A stretch of DNA of 8,936 nucleotides from Scybalocola_A sp900557175 (GTDB lineage: Bacteria > Bacillota > Clostridia > Lachnospirales > Lachnospiraceae). Location: positions 1 to 8,936 of the forward strand of contig CALADH010000064.1 in the NCBI GenBank assembly GCA_937890745.1, given 5' to 3'. Below the pieces are notes generated by a model. That model was not told where the DNA came from. It ran no database searches and saw only the letters and a program-made list of their open reading frames with translations. Made by a program: the position numbers and the translations under genes. Positions 1 through 6,135 of the stretch are shown one piece after another; the stretch's first letter is position 1, and every line of letters begins with the position of its first letter.

Positions 1-872
1 TCATCCTTAACGACCGCCTCCCTGTCCTCACCGTCGTTTAGATCCGGTGAGACAGACACAAGACCGTCGATCCTGTCCTGACCGATACTCTCAACATCCG
101 TCGTGCCATACTGGAGCAAGAGCCACGGCTGGTAAACCTGGATGGAAAACAGGCTGTCACGGATCAGGTCGACACTGTCCCTGCCCTGCACATCCGAATC
201 CGGTACAATGATCTTTGTACCGACCTCCAACGCCTCCGTGGCGATATCCGATGAAAACTCATTGACCATCGTCACAAAATCCGGCGCATAGGCGATAAAT
301 GATGCCGAAAGCACAAAGACAACAACGAAATGAAACAGGGCACTGGCTGCGCGTGTCACCGCACGCTTAATCATCCCCGTATAAATTGCATAAATGCCGA
401 CAAGCACGACAAGCATCAAAAGCAGGCCGCCATAAAAGCCATCCGCCGAAAGCCCCGATTCTGACACACCGGCAATTGCCTGTATGCTTTTGCCGATGCT
501 CTCCGACATATCCGTGATAAAATCAAGGCTGTAGGCCTCCTGCACCACATAACCTGTCGCTTTACTTACATATAAGCTTAATATCCAAATAAAATTTGTA
601 ATACAATAAACCGCATACTGCACAGATTTCCCGATGCCGTCAAGCCAGTTCCACGGCAGCCACCCCCAGTCATTATCGACATAAAAATCCAACTGGTAAT
701 TATATAACGGATATCTTGAATAAAGGTTGGCTGCATCCACCGTGTCATCCACCAGCCCGGCCGCCTGTGCCGTGATGCCGAAACCGGAGAGGAAAAACAC
801 TGTCCCCACGGCAGCCAAAAAGGCGATGCCAAGCAGGCGCCGGACTTTATGCACCTTTTTCACCTGAAGCAT
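1..872 (-). CDS. VirB6-like conjugation channel protein (Tn916 Orf15 / TcpH / ConG type), N-terminal part, cut by window edge
   Basis: The frame opens with ATG at 872-870, overlapping the stop of the VirB4-like gene (TGATG), and stays open for 290 codons to the window edge, so the C-terminus is missing. I translated it by hand. Residues 1-38 form a basic start plus hydrophobic segment ending in AQAAG, which could be a signal peptide or first membrane helix. Further hydrophobic stretches lie at about 85-103, 148-167 and 178-196. A conserved-looking stretch VYQPWLLLQYG is at about 246-256. In Tn916-type elements the gene right after the VirB4-like ATPase encodes a large polytopic protein (often 700-850 residues) thought to form the mating channel in the cell membrane. 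The identification rests on position, membrane topology and the PWLLLQYG stretch. The window cannot show whether the downstream NlpC/P60 hydrolase gene (Orf14 type) follows. Confidence 0.85.
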   Translation of the reverse strand, partial: MLQVKKVHKVRRLLGIAFLAAVGTVFFLSGFGITAQAAGLVDDTVDAANLYSRYPLYNYQLDFYVDNDWGWLPWNWLDGIGKSVQYAVYCITNFIWILSLYVSKATGYVVQEAYSLDFITDMSESIGKSIQAIAGVSESGLSADGFYGGLLLMLVVLVGIYAIYTGMIKRAVTRAASALFHFVVVFVLSASFIAYAPDFVTMVNEFSSDIATEALEVGTKIIVPDSDVQGRDSVDLIRDSLFSIQVYQPWLLLQYGTTDVESIGQDRIDGLVSVSPDLNDGEDREAVVKD

Positions 873-3328
873 CAGACCACCCCGCTTTCTGACGGCGGCC
901 GCGTATCAAACCCTTCCAAAAATTCCTCAAACACCGGATGCACCTGCACAACACCGGTACGCCCATACAGATCCTGGAAAAGGCACTGCCCGTTTTCAAG
1001 CCCCCGCAGCCGGTTTTGGTTGCCCTCATCCTCCGAATCTAGACCAAAAAATTCAAGCGTCCTTTTAATCTCATCAATGTCCGTGCTGCGGAAAGCAAAT
1101 TTCAGGCCGATATTGTTTTTAATGCCGGAATCCGAAACATCCCCGGCATTCTGTGTCACAAAATAAACCGCCGAATTTAAGGAACGTCCCTCCCGGACAA
1201 GCTTATTGGAAAGCGTTTTGCCCTGCGCCACGTTAAGTAATGTCCATGCCTCATCCAAATCGACGATCTTAAATGTCTGCCTGTCCGTATGGATAAAATC
1301 CAGCGCAAACGTACTGATGACAATTAACATGGCAATGGAAAGCTGTTCCATGGTTGTATATTCCTCAAGGGCAACATCCCGGTCAGGAAGCACAAGGTCA
1401 GCCACCTGCACGATATTCAGCTGCTTATCCAAATTGATGGCATAGCCGACATCGCCATAGCTGAAAAGCAGACGTGCAAAGTCATAATTCACAAAGCTTT
1501 CGATATGGTCTGCAATGCCCATCGAAATCTCCGTGTTTTCTATCCGCAGTTCATTGATGACCTGCAAAAGCCCCCGGTGGTTGCTCTGTGATGCTGCACG
1601 GATCGCACGCACCAGCACCGGGAATTTCTCACTGTCACGGCTTGAAATGCCTGTTAAAAATGTCAGCACTTCAATGGCGAGGCTTTCCCCCGCCTGTCTG
1701 TCCTTCATAATCACAAACGGATCCAACAGCCCGGCATTTTCTTCTTTACTCGTTAAATTCACGACATTAATTTCACCTGCAAGCTCCGGAAAGGCATCAC
1801 CCCATCCGCCGCGCTCAGATTTTGGATCGACGATCAGCGCCTGCGCCCCAAAAAGCACCGCATAATAAACAAGCAGGTTATTTGAAAATGACTTGCCGCC
1901 GCCAAGGCTGCCCAAAAATGCCGCGGAAAGGGCATTTGTCACGGAACCCTTCACACCCTGTGCCGCAAGTGCGGGCTGTATATACACATTCCGTCCGGTA
2001 TCGACGGAATACCCGAAATAAATACCATCATTTTCCCCAAGCGCCTGTGTCGCACCAAAGCCAAGCGCCGCAAGAAAATCAGAGGTCACATACTGCACAT
2101 AATCATTTTCATACCGTTTACTGGCAGGGAGAAATTCCCCATGCAGCCCCAGCATATCCCCAAACGGACGGACAATCTTAACATTAAAGTCATCGTAAAA
2201 ATCCCTGACCTCATTGCAGCGCCGTTTAAGCTCATCCACATCCGGCGCCGGTACACGGATAACATATGACAGCTTGTACATGGCCTCCTTACACTGGTTT
2301 AAGTCATTTTCCAGTTCGGCCACATCCAATAGGGCATTCTCCACACTGTCATCACCGGCAACATCGGCCTGTGCCGCATGGTTATCCAAGTCACTCAGTT
2401 CTTTCTTTTTATTGCGCACGACACTGAGCGCCTGTTTATTGGCGACGATCTCGACATTCATGCTGACATCCACCGGAAATGTAAACTGTTCCTGCTGATA
2501 ATACAAAATTTCGCTGGATGGAAAATTTAACTCGCCAACGATCGTACTTACCGTAAAATAAGCCACATAACTTTCCGAATCCTCCCGGATGATATGGATA
2601 TATCTCTGATTCTCCTCAATCTCACATAATGACAGCTGGAGAATATCATATTTTCTTACCCATACATCCTTCCCCTGCTGACGCTTTGGCAGCGTATATG
2701 TATAATCTTCATAAGCCACACCGTCACGGCCGTAAAAATGCTCAATGAGATACCCAAAATCATTCTTATCAAGACGGCGCACCTTAAAACGTCTTGAGAG
2801 CTTGCTCTCAAGCAGACGTTCCATTTTGCCATAACGGCTGATGTCATCACTGTTGATGCTGACAAAATCCCCCATCATCCGGTGGTTGACCTCACGGAAA
2901 AAGTCAGAAAAGGCAGCCTTCATGGATTTTGCCATATTTTTCAAACTGAACTCCTCATCCGAGGACAGCAGCTTAAATCCAATGAAAAAGCGGTAATCAA
3001 TCTGATTTTCACCGATCATTTCCACAAGCGCCTCCGTCTGCATGTCAATACGCGCCCGGGCAATCGCCTTAAGCCGCCCCTTCACCTGTCTTTTTGACCG
3101 TTCCTGTGCAAGCTTCACGGAAGATTCTGTCGCAACCATCAGCGCATGGATCTTGCCGTCGCGGTTCTGTGCGATAAGCTGCCTGAAATTGTCATGCACC
3201 TCCAACTTCTGCTGTGCCGAAAGGAACGAGTAATTGTAAGGTATCAGCTCATAATAAGCGAAAACCTCATTTTCCTGATTCCAAACAAGGTTATCCTCAA
3301 TGTATTTAACTGGAAATACATTCTGCAT
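872..3328 (-). CDS. VirB4-like conjugation ATPase (Tn916 Orf16 / ICEBs1 ConE type)
   Basis: This 818-residue protein has the length usual for the family. The Walker A motif GSLGGGKS is at 473-480, with the strand LIVDPKSER just after (498-506), and the Walker B motif KIVDLDEAW is at 687-695. A further conserved block, VREGRSLNSAVYFVTQN, is at 711-727. The N-terminal half (1-about 440) has no ATPase motif and matches the usual VirB4 layout of a membrane-associated N-terminal domain. VirB4-type ATPases sit at the cytoplasmic membrane and energise assembly or operation of the type IV secretion channel. The start is ATG 3328-3326, preceded by a GGGGGAA Shine-Dalgarno at about 3342-3336. The start lies inside the end of tcpE (23-bp overlap), and the stop overlaps the start of the VirB6-like gene, so the three genes are probably translationally coupled. 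No frameshift or missing motif is seen. Confidence 0.96.
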   Translation of the reverse strand: MQNVFPVKYIEDNLVWNQENEVFAYYELIPYNYSFLSAQQKLEVHDNFRQLIAQNRDGKIHALMVATESSVKLAQERSKRQVKGRLKAIARARIDMQTEALVEMIGENQIDYRFFIGFKLLSSDEEFSLKNMAKSMKAAFSDFFREVNHRMMGDFVSINSDDISRYGKMERLLESKLSRRFKVRRLDKNDFGYLIEHFYGRDGVAYEDYTYTLPKRQQGKDVWVRKYDILQLSLCEIEENQRYIHIIREDSESYVAYFTVSTIVGELNFPSSEILYYQQEQFTFPVDVSMNVEIVANKQALSVVRNKKKELSDLDNHAAQADVAGDDSVENALLDVAELENDLNQCKEAMYKLSYVIRVPAPDVDELKRRCNEVRDFYDDFNVKIVRPFGDMLGLHGEFLPASKRYENDYVQYVTSDFLAALGFGATQALGENDGIYFGYSVDTGRNVYIQPALAAQGVKGSVTNALSAAFLGSLGGGKSFSNNLLVYYAVLFGAQALIVDPKSERGGWGDAFPELAGEINVVNLTSKEENAGLLDPFVIMKDRQAGESLAIEVLTFLTGISSRDSEKFPVLVRAIRAASQSNHRGLLQVINELRIENTEISMGIADHIESFVNYDFARLLFSYGDVGYAINLDKQLNIVQVADLVLPDRDVALEEYTTMEQLSIAMLIVISTFALDFIHTDRQTFKIVDLDEAWTLLNVAQGKTLSNKLVREGRSLNSAVYFVTQNAGDVSDSGIKNNIGLKFAFRSTDIDEIKRTLEFFGLDSEDEGNQNRLRGLENGQCLFQDLYGRTGVVQVHPVFEEFLEGFDTRPPSESGVV

Positions 3329-3710
3329 GGTGATATTCCCCCTTTACTGCTGTAATGGCCTGACGGTGCTTAAATGGACGCTGCACCCTGACAGGCTTCC
3401 CGGCACAGGTCACCTTCGGCCGGAATAAAAACAAGATCACCGAGTATAAAAACCGGTATGGCTTTTTACCGTCAAAAGTTTTTTGTGACATCAACCATGT
3501 GATACCGACCGGAATGGCAAGATATTTAATGAACACGTTATCTATGGCCGACAATGGCGGGACATCACTAAGCATCATCACACAAAACAGACTGATGACA
3601 AAAAAGGCCATCTGCGAAAATGTCAACGGAAACGGCAGCTGTAAATCATTAATGGCATAAAGCGCCTTTTCAATCGACCATATATTTGTATATGATTTAA
3701 TTTTCTTCAC
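3306..3710 (-). CDS. TcpE family conjugal transfer membrane protein (Tn916 Orf17 / ConD type)
   Basis: I place the start at GTG 3710-3708 (134 residues). An AAGGAGA Shine-Dalgarno at 3723-3717 sits six bases ahead of it, whereas the longer frame opening at 3767 would begin inside the hairpin of the preceding spacer. The protein begins VKKIKSYTNIWSIEKALYAI, has two hydrophobic helices at about 32-48 and 58-75, and then DGKKPYRFLYSVILFLFRPK at 80-99, a basic-aromatic block of the kind seen in TcpE proteins. The C-terminal tail is basic and probably cytosolic. TcpE/ConD proteins are small polytopic membrane components of the Gram-positive conjugation apparatus and are needed to localise the VirB4-like ATPase at the membrane. 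The 3' end overlaps that ATPase gene by 23 bp. The family call rests on sequence resemblance, size and the fixed tcpE-virB4-virB6 gene order. Confidence 0.88.
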   Translation of the reverse strand: MKKIKSYTNIWSIEKALYAINDLQLPFPLTFSQMAFFVISLFCVMMLSDVPPLSAIDNVFIKYLAIPVGITWLMSQKTFDGKKPYRFLYSVILFLFRPKVTCAGKPVRVQRPFKHRQAITAVKGEYHHAECISS

Positions 3711-3740
3711 TGTAGTTCTCCTTATATCCTTTTTATCTTT

Positions 3741-3779
3741 AAAAATAGCAGCCGGCCAAAAAAACATCCGACCAGCTGC
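3741..3779 (-). terminator. Hairpin plus T-tract between the Maff2 and tcpE genes (leaky terminator or RNA processing site)
   Basis: On the minus strand a 10-bp stem pairs 3779-3770 (GCAGCTGGTC) with 3757-3748 (GGCCGGCTGC), including two G-U pairs. The loop is 12 nt and T-rich, and TATTTTT follows at 3747-3741. The hairpin starts six bases after the Maff2 stop codon and ends 18 bases before the tcpE Shine-Dalgarno. It has the shape of a weak intrinsic terminator. Since essential transfer genes follow, partial termination or 3'-end stabilisation of the upstream message is more likely than a full stop. Confidence 0.5.
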
Positions 3780-3784
3780 CCCTG

Positions 3785-4006
3785 TTAAATACCGGCAATC
3801 TTATTAAACAAATCCAAGAGCAAATCTTTCACACCTGCTGTATTAAACACAAGGCCGACGGCAATCAGGCTGATGACCAAAAAACCCACCAGTTCTGTAA
3901 ACTTACGCTTAAATCCTAAATAAACACCGATCACTGCGATCGCAACAAGGACAAGCCCCTGTGCATTTGACAAAAACCATTCAAATAAATTCTGTCCAAA
4001 GTTCAT
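3785..4006 (-). CDS. Maff2-family small membrane protein of the conjugation operon
   Basis: This 73-residue protein has two hydrophobic helices, about 15-32 (AQGLVLVAIAVIGVYLGF) and 38-55 (ELVGFLVISLIAVGLVF), joined by a short basic loop KRKFT. A third amphipathic segment, VKDLLLDLFNKIAGI, ends it. The start is ATG 4006 with an AGGAGGA Shine-Dalgarno at 4023-4017; the upstream ArdA stop lies immediately before that site. Its sequence and size fit the Maff2 family, which is found in mobile elements of Clostridia and has no proven function. Its place directly ahead of tcpE matches ICEBs1 ConC and pCW3 TcpD, small membrane proteins of the transfer apparatus. A VirB2-like channel or pilin subunit is a reasonable guess from size and topology, but it is an inference. 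Confidence 0.85.
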   Translation of the reverse strand: MNFGQNLFEWFLSNAQGLVLVAIAVIGVYLGFKRKFTELVGFLVISLIAVGLVFNTAGVKDLLLDLFNKIAGI

Positions 4007-4024
4007 AATCTTCTTATCCTCCTG

Positions 4025-4513
4025 TTATCTCACAAAAACACCACGGCTGCACTCGATCAGGTCGCCGTTAATCTTTAAATCCCTTGCATAGGCTTCATAA
4101 TCAAAATAATATCTGAGATTTTCCGGCAGCCCATCAAGCGCCCCTGAATCTTCAATAAGTTCTCTTGCCACATCTTCGACGGAACACCCATCATAATAGA
4201 TCAAATCTTGTGCCGCCTCGGCAACGTCATCAACACTGCCAAACTCATCAATCAAGTCCGAAAGATTAGCCTGCACATCATCCGGCAAATCTTCAATAAG
4301 CCCTGCCAGCCGGTTTAATTCATCAAGGCTTTCATACTCACCAATCTGAAACGGCAGCTCATAATCATGGATTGCTATTTCCTCATACCGGCTGTCCAAC
4401 CCAAGGCGCTCTGCCACCACATCCTTATCCACCGGCAGTGTAAACCATGCGCCGGCATCTTCACCTTCAACATACTTCCCAAGGTTTACGATATAAACCT
4501 TCATTTCATCCAT
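4025..4513 (-). CDS. ardA: ArdA family antirestriction protein
   Basis: The product has 162 residues, close to Tn916 Orf18 (about 166). It is strongly acidic, with family-typical blocks KVYIVNLGKY (5-14), LSDLIDEFGSVDDVAEAA (84-101) and LRYYFDYEAYARDL (133-146). ArdA proteins form elongated dimers that imitate B-form DNA and occupy the DNA-binding groove of type I restriction-modification enzymes, so newly transferred DNA escapes cutting. The start is ATG 4513, chosen over the in-frame ATG three codons later because GAGGTGA at 4525-4519 is correctly spaced for the first. That Shine-Dalgarno overlaps the stop codon of the relaxase gene (TGA 4526-4524), implying coupled translation. Its position after the relaxase and before the secretion genes matches Tn916, except that I find no counterpart of the small Orf19 gene. 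Confidence 0.95.
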   Translation of the reverse strand: MDEMKVYIVNLGKYVEGEDAGAWFTLPVDKDVVAERLGLDSRYEEIAIHDYELPFQIGEYESLDELNRLAGLIEDLPDDVQANLSDLIDEFGSVDDVAEAAQDLIYYDGCSVEDVARELIEDSGALDGLPENLRYYFDYEAYARDLKINGDLIECSRGVFVR

Positions 4514-4523
4514 TCAAATCACC

Positions 4524-5693
4524 TCACACAATCACATCCCCGGCTTCTGTACTTAGCTGTATGACAAGCTTTTCATGTTTGTCCTTAAGCACCGCCTGTG
4601 AGACCAAATCACTTAAAACCTCTGTGCCTTTAATCTTATCCAGTTCATCCACCACCTTTAATGTGCTAGCCACCTGATGGTAGAGCCAATTCATTGTCTT
4701 ATCAAAGCTGTAAGGCTCCGGCTGCATCGTCAGCTTCAGCCGGTTGCGGTGTTCCCCGCAAAAGACCGCCCATTTCTTATTGACCGGCCAGTCTTTTTTA
4801 TCTTTCCCCTCGATCTTATCCTTAAAGGAGACATAGCGGTTAATGATGCCAAAAACAGTCGCCTCCTCGTCATGGTGGGCAAGCAGGTCATCCACGGCCA
4901 CCGCCGCCCGGTCATTGGCCAGCCGGACTTCAAAACGATTCTTGATCTCTGTGTCCTCAATGGGGATCCCCCGCTTTGCGTACTGCTCATAGTCTTTTTC
5001 GTAAATACAGAAATAGACATCTGATTTTTTAGAACCTATGTAAAGCGTATTGCCCATGACTGCCTTTTCATCCTCACGTGTATGCATCAGCTCACCGCTT
5101 CTGTACGCATCAAAGCTCCGGAATATTGTGTCACACTCACCGGCATAACACTTATCGATCATCATCGGGATATCAAGGAGGCCAGACAGGTCATTGACGG
5201 CAAGATCCACCCGTTTATACACCGCATTTTCAGCATTCAGCAGGCTGAAAAAATCAAACCAGCTGCGCTGCTGTGCAAAAAGGTATGTTTCAAACTGCCG
5301 GCAGCCACGGCCTCGAAGTTCAAGCAGCACCCCCATCTTTTCATCCTCCGGGGCAACCAAGACAAAGATGTCGCCAAAATGGTAATGCTCAGGATATGAA
5401 AAGAAACCATATTCCTCATGAATCAGGTAATCCAGCTTCAGCCGCAGTACATCATGGACGACATGGTACACATCCGTTGTCGGGAAGCGGACACGCAGAT
5501 AGTCAATCATTAAGGTCATCGGCTTTTCAGGGTTAAACCGTTCAAGGACAGCATCTATTTTTTCTTTTAATTCATCACTAGCCGTCTTTGTACCATTTTC
5601 CAACTGATTCAGATATGTCCGACTAACGCTGGCCATAACTGCAAGTTTATTTTGGGATATACCATAAGCCGCCCGTGTCTCCCTCATTTTCAC
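4524..5693 (-). CDS. mobT: MobT-type conjugative relaxase / Rep_trans replication initiator (Tn916 Orf20, ICEBs1 NicK type)
   Basis: This enzyme nicks one strand of oriT and stays attached to the 5' end; in Tn916 and ICEBs1 it also starts rolling-circle replication of the excised element. Counting from GTG 5693 (389 residues), an XRE-type helix-turn-helix spans about 4-34 (GISQNKLAVMASVSRTYLNQ), a feature of MobT relaxases. The Rep_trans catalytic domain follows, with family-like blocks LELRGRGCRQFE (125-136), LYIGSKKSD (217-225), IYEKDYEQ (230-237) and RFEVRL (253-258). The nicking tyrosine may be in the IYEKDYEQ block, but I cannot assign it. The frame is open back to 5864, but the extra residues are rich in Cys, Trp and Arg, cover inverted repeats and look non-coding. 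GTG 5693 and ATG 5687 are canonical but lack a Shine-Dalgarno; a good one points to ATT 5708. The first few residues are therefore uncertain. The stop overlaps the ardA Shine-Dalgarno. Confidence 0.93.
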   Translation of the reverse strand: MKMRETRAAYGISQNKLAVMASVSRTYLNQLENGTKTASDELKEKIDAVLERFNPEKPMTLMIDYLRVRFPTTDVYHVVHDVLRLKLDYLIHEEYGFFSYPEHYHFGDIFVLVAPEDEKMGVLLELRGRGCRQFETYLFAQQRSWFDFFSLLNAENAVYKRVDLAVNDLSGLLDIPMMIDKCYAGECDTIFRSFDAYRSGELMHTREDEKAVMGNTLYIGSKKSDVYFCIYEKDYEQYAKRGIPIEDTEIKNRFEVRLANDRAAVAVDDLLAHHDEEATVFGIINRYVSFKDKIEGKDKKDWPVNKKWAVFCGEHRNRLKLTMQPEPYSFDKTMNWLYHQVASTLKVVDELDKIKGTEVLSDLVSQAVLKDKHEKLVIQLSTEAGDVIV

Positions 5694-5717
5694 TGCCCAT
5701 GTATCAATGTCCGCTCG

Positions 5718-5726
5718 CCCCTTCCT
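5718..5726 (-). promoter_or_regulatory. Shine-Dalgarno-like sequence ahead of the relaxase
   Basis: AGGAAGGGG on the minus strand (5726-5718) is the only purine-rich ribosome site near the relaxase N-terminus. It lies nine bases before an in-frame ATT codon (5708-5706), but 24 bases before the in-frame GTG (5693) and 30 before ATG (5687). The relaxase therefore either uses a rare ATT start or is translated from a canonical start in another way, for example by coupling to an upstream frame that ends at 5690. Confidence 0.45.
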
Positions 5727-5738
5727 GTTACTATATAC

Positions 5739-5873
5739 GTTGTGGATTTGTGGAAAATCCGGTCTGCCGTCCATGGAAAACCGCTGAAAAATCCATGGAC
5801 AAACCTTTGCCCACAAATTTTTCCGGGTTTCCCACAACCGGCAAAGACCGCCGGATTTACACACAACCCCACA
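5739..5873. repeat. Nested inverted repeats with CCACA-type boxes upstream of the relaxase (possible origin structure)
   Basis: An outer, imperfect inverted repeat pairs 5739-5768 with 5840-5867; the shared core is AAATCCGG followed by TCT and GCC. Inside it a perfect 9-bp inverted repeat, GTCCATGGA / TCCATGGAC, lies at 5769-5777 and 5792-5800. CTTTGCC at 5805-5811 and GGCAAAG at 5840-5846 offer an alternative pairing. Repeated CCACA/CACA boxes resemble DnaA boxes: TTTTCCACA (5757-5749) and AAATCCACA (5749-5741) on the minus strand, and TTGCCCACA (5807-5815), TTTCCCACA (5828-5836) and TTACACACA (5857-5865) on the plus strand. As single-stranded DNA the segment could fold into a long hairpin, as expected of a replication or strand-initiation site. 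The function is inferred. Confidence 0.55.
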
Positions 5874-5968
5874 ACGCCGACGCCGGAAACCTCCGCGTCA
5901 TTCATTCTTCTGCCCATCCACTTAAGGGTATCTGACACCTCATAAGCCATCTCTGACAGCCGCTAAAA

Positions 5969-6012
5969 CAGTTAACATAAGGGTGTTAACTGAAAGCCCC
6001 CAGTTAACACCC
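5969..6012. repeat. GTTAAC-centred inverted repeat cluster in the oriT region (candidate relaxase HTH binding sites)
   Basis: Three copies of the 9-bp box CAGTTAACA/TGTTAACTG alternate in orientation at 5969-5977, 5984-5992 and 6001-6009. The first pair makes a perfect inverted repeat with a 6-nt spacer. The second pair extends to 12 perfect bases, GGGTGTTAACTG at 5981-5992 against CAGTTAACACCC at 6001-6012, with an 8-nt spacer. A degenerate fourth copy, GGTGTTACTG, lies at 6044-6053. Such iterated dyads between the nick region and a relaxase gene suit a protein with an XRE helix-turn-helix; the binder is inferred. Confidence 0.65.
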
Positions 6013-6074
6013 CCTCAAAACCTCTGAAAGCCGCATAAACACTGGTGTTACTGGCATTTTTAAGTTCAAAGTCT

Positions 6075-6098
6075 ACCCCCCTGTTAGATTCCGGGGGT
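6075..6098. other. oriT core (MobT-type nick region)
   Basis: Read on the minus strand, this 24-bp element is ACCCCC, then GGAATCTAACA, then GGGGGGT: C-rich and G-rich arms around a CTAACA centre. As I recall it, the ICEBs1 oriT has the same length, the same ACCCCC and GGGGGGT flanks and the same CTAACA core, and Tn916 has a related site. It lies between the coupling-protein and relaxase genes, where Tn916 keeps its oriT. The expected nick is within or next to the CTAACA stretch on the minus strand; the exact base is not shown by the sequence. Confidence 0.85.
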
Positions 6099-6102
6099 TT
6101 TT

Positions 6103-6134
6103 GGTTTTCCGGCGGCTTGCGCCGCCGAAAAACC
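6103..6134. repeat. Strong 14-bp hairpin between the coupling-protein stop codon and the oriT core
   Basis: GGTTTTCCGGCGGC at 6103-6116 pairs with GCCGCCGAAAAACC at 6121-6134 with one mismatch and a TTGC loop. It starts one base after the stop codon of the FtsK-like gene (6138-6136) and ends four bases from the oriT core. There is no T-tract on the minus strand, so it is a poor classic terminator. It may be part of oriT (a recognition or recircularisation hairpin) or protect the upstream mRNA end. Confidence 0.7.
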
Positions 6135-6135
6135 G

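Noticed and set aside
849..1166. Plus-strand open frames across the ATPase gene (this one and several others from 1206 to 3355)
   Set aside because: They lie antisense to the intact VirB4-like gene, lack a Shine-Dalgarno, have skewed composition and share no motif with known proteins.
3711..3767. Longer tcpE start at 3767
   Set aside because: It would start inside the intergenic hairpin with no ribosome site, while GTG 3710 has AAGGAGA at ideal spacing.
5729..5758. Possible promoter with a TATAGT -10 ahead of the relaxase
   Set aside because: No acceptable -35 at 16-18 bp, and the start point would fall almost on the Shine-Dalgarno; too weak to list.
5694..5864. N-terminal extension of the relaxase frame back to 5864
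   Set aside because: The residues are rich in Cys, Trp and Arg, no Shine-Dalgarno precedes the first codon, and the DNA is packed with inverted repeats. Starts near the HTH domain fit better.
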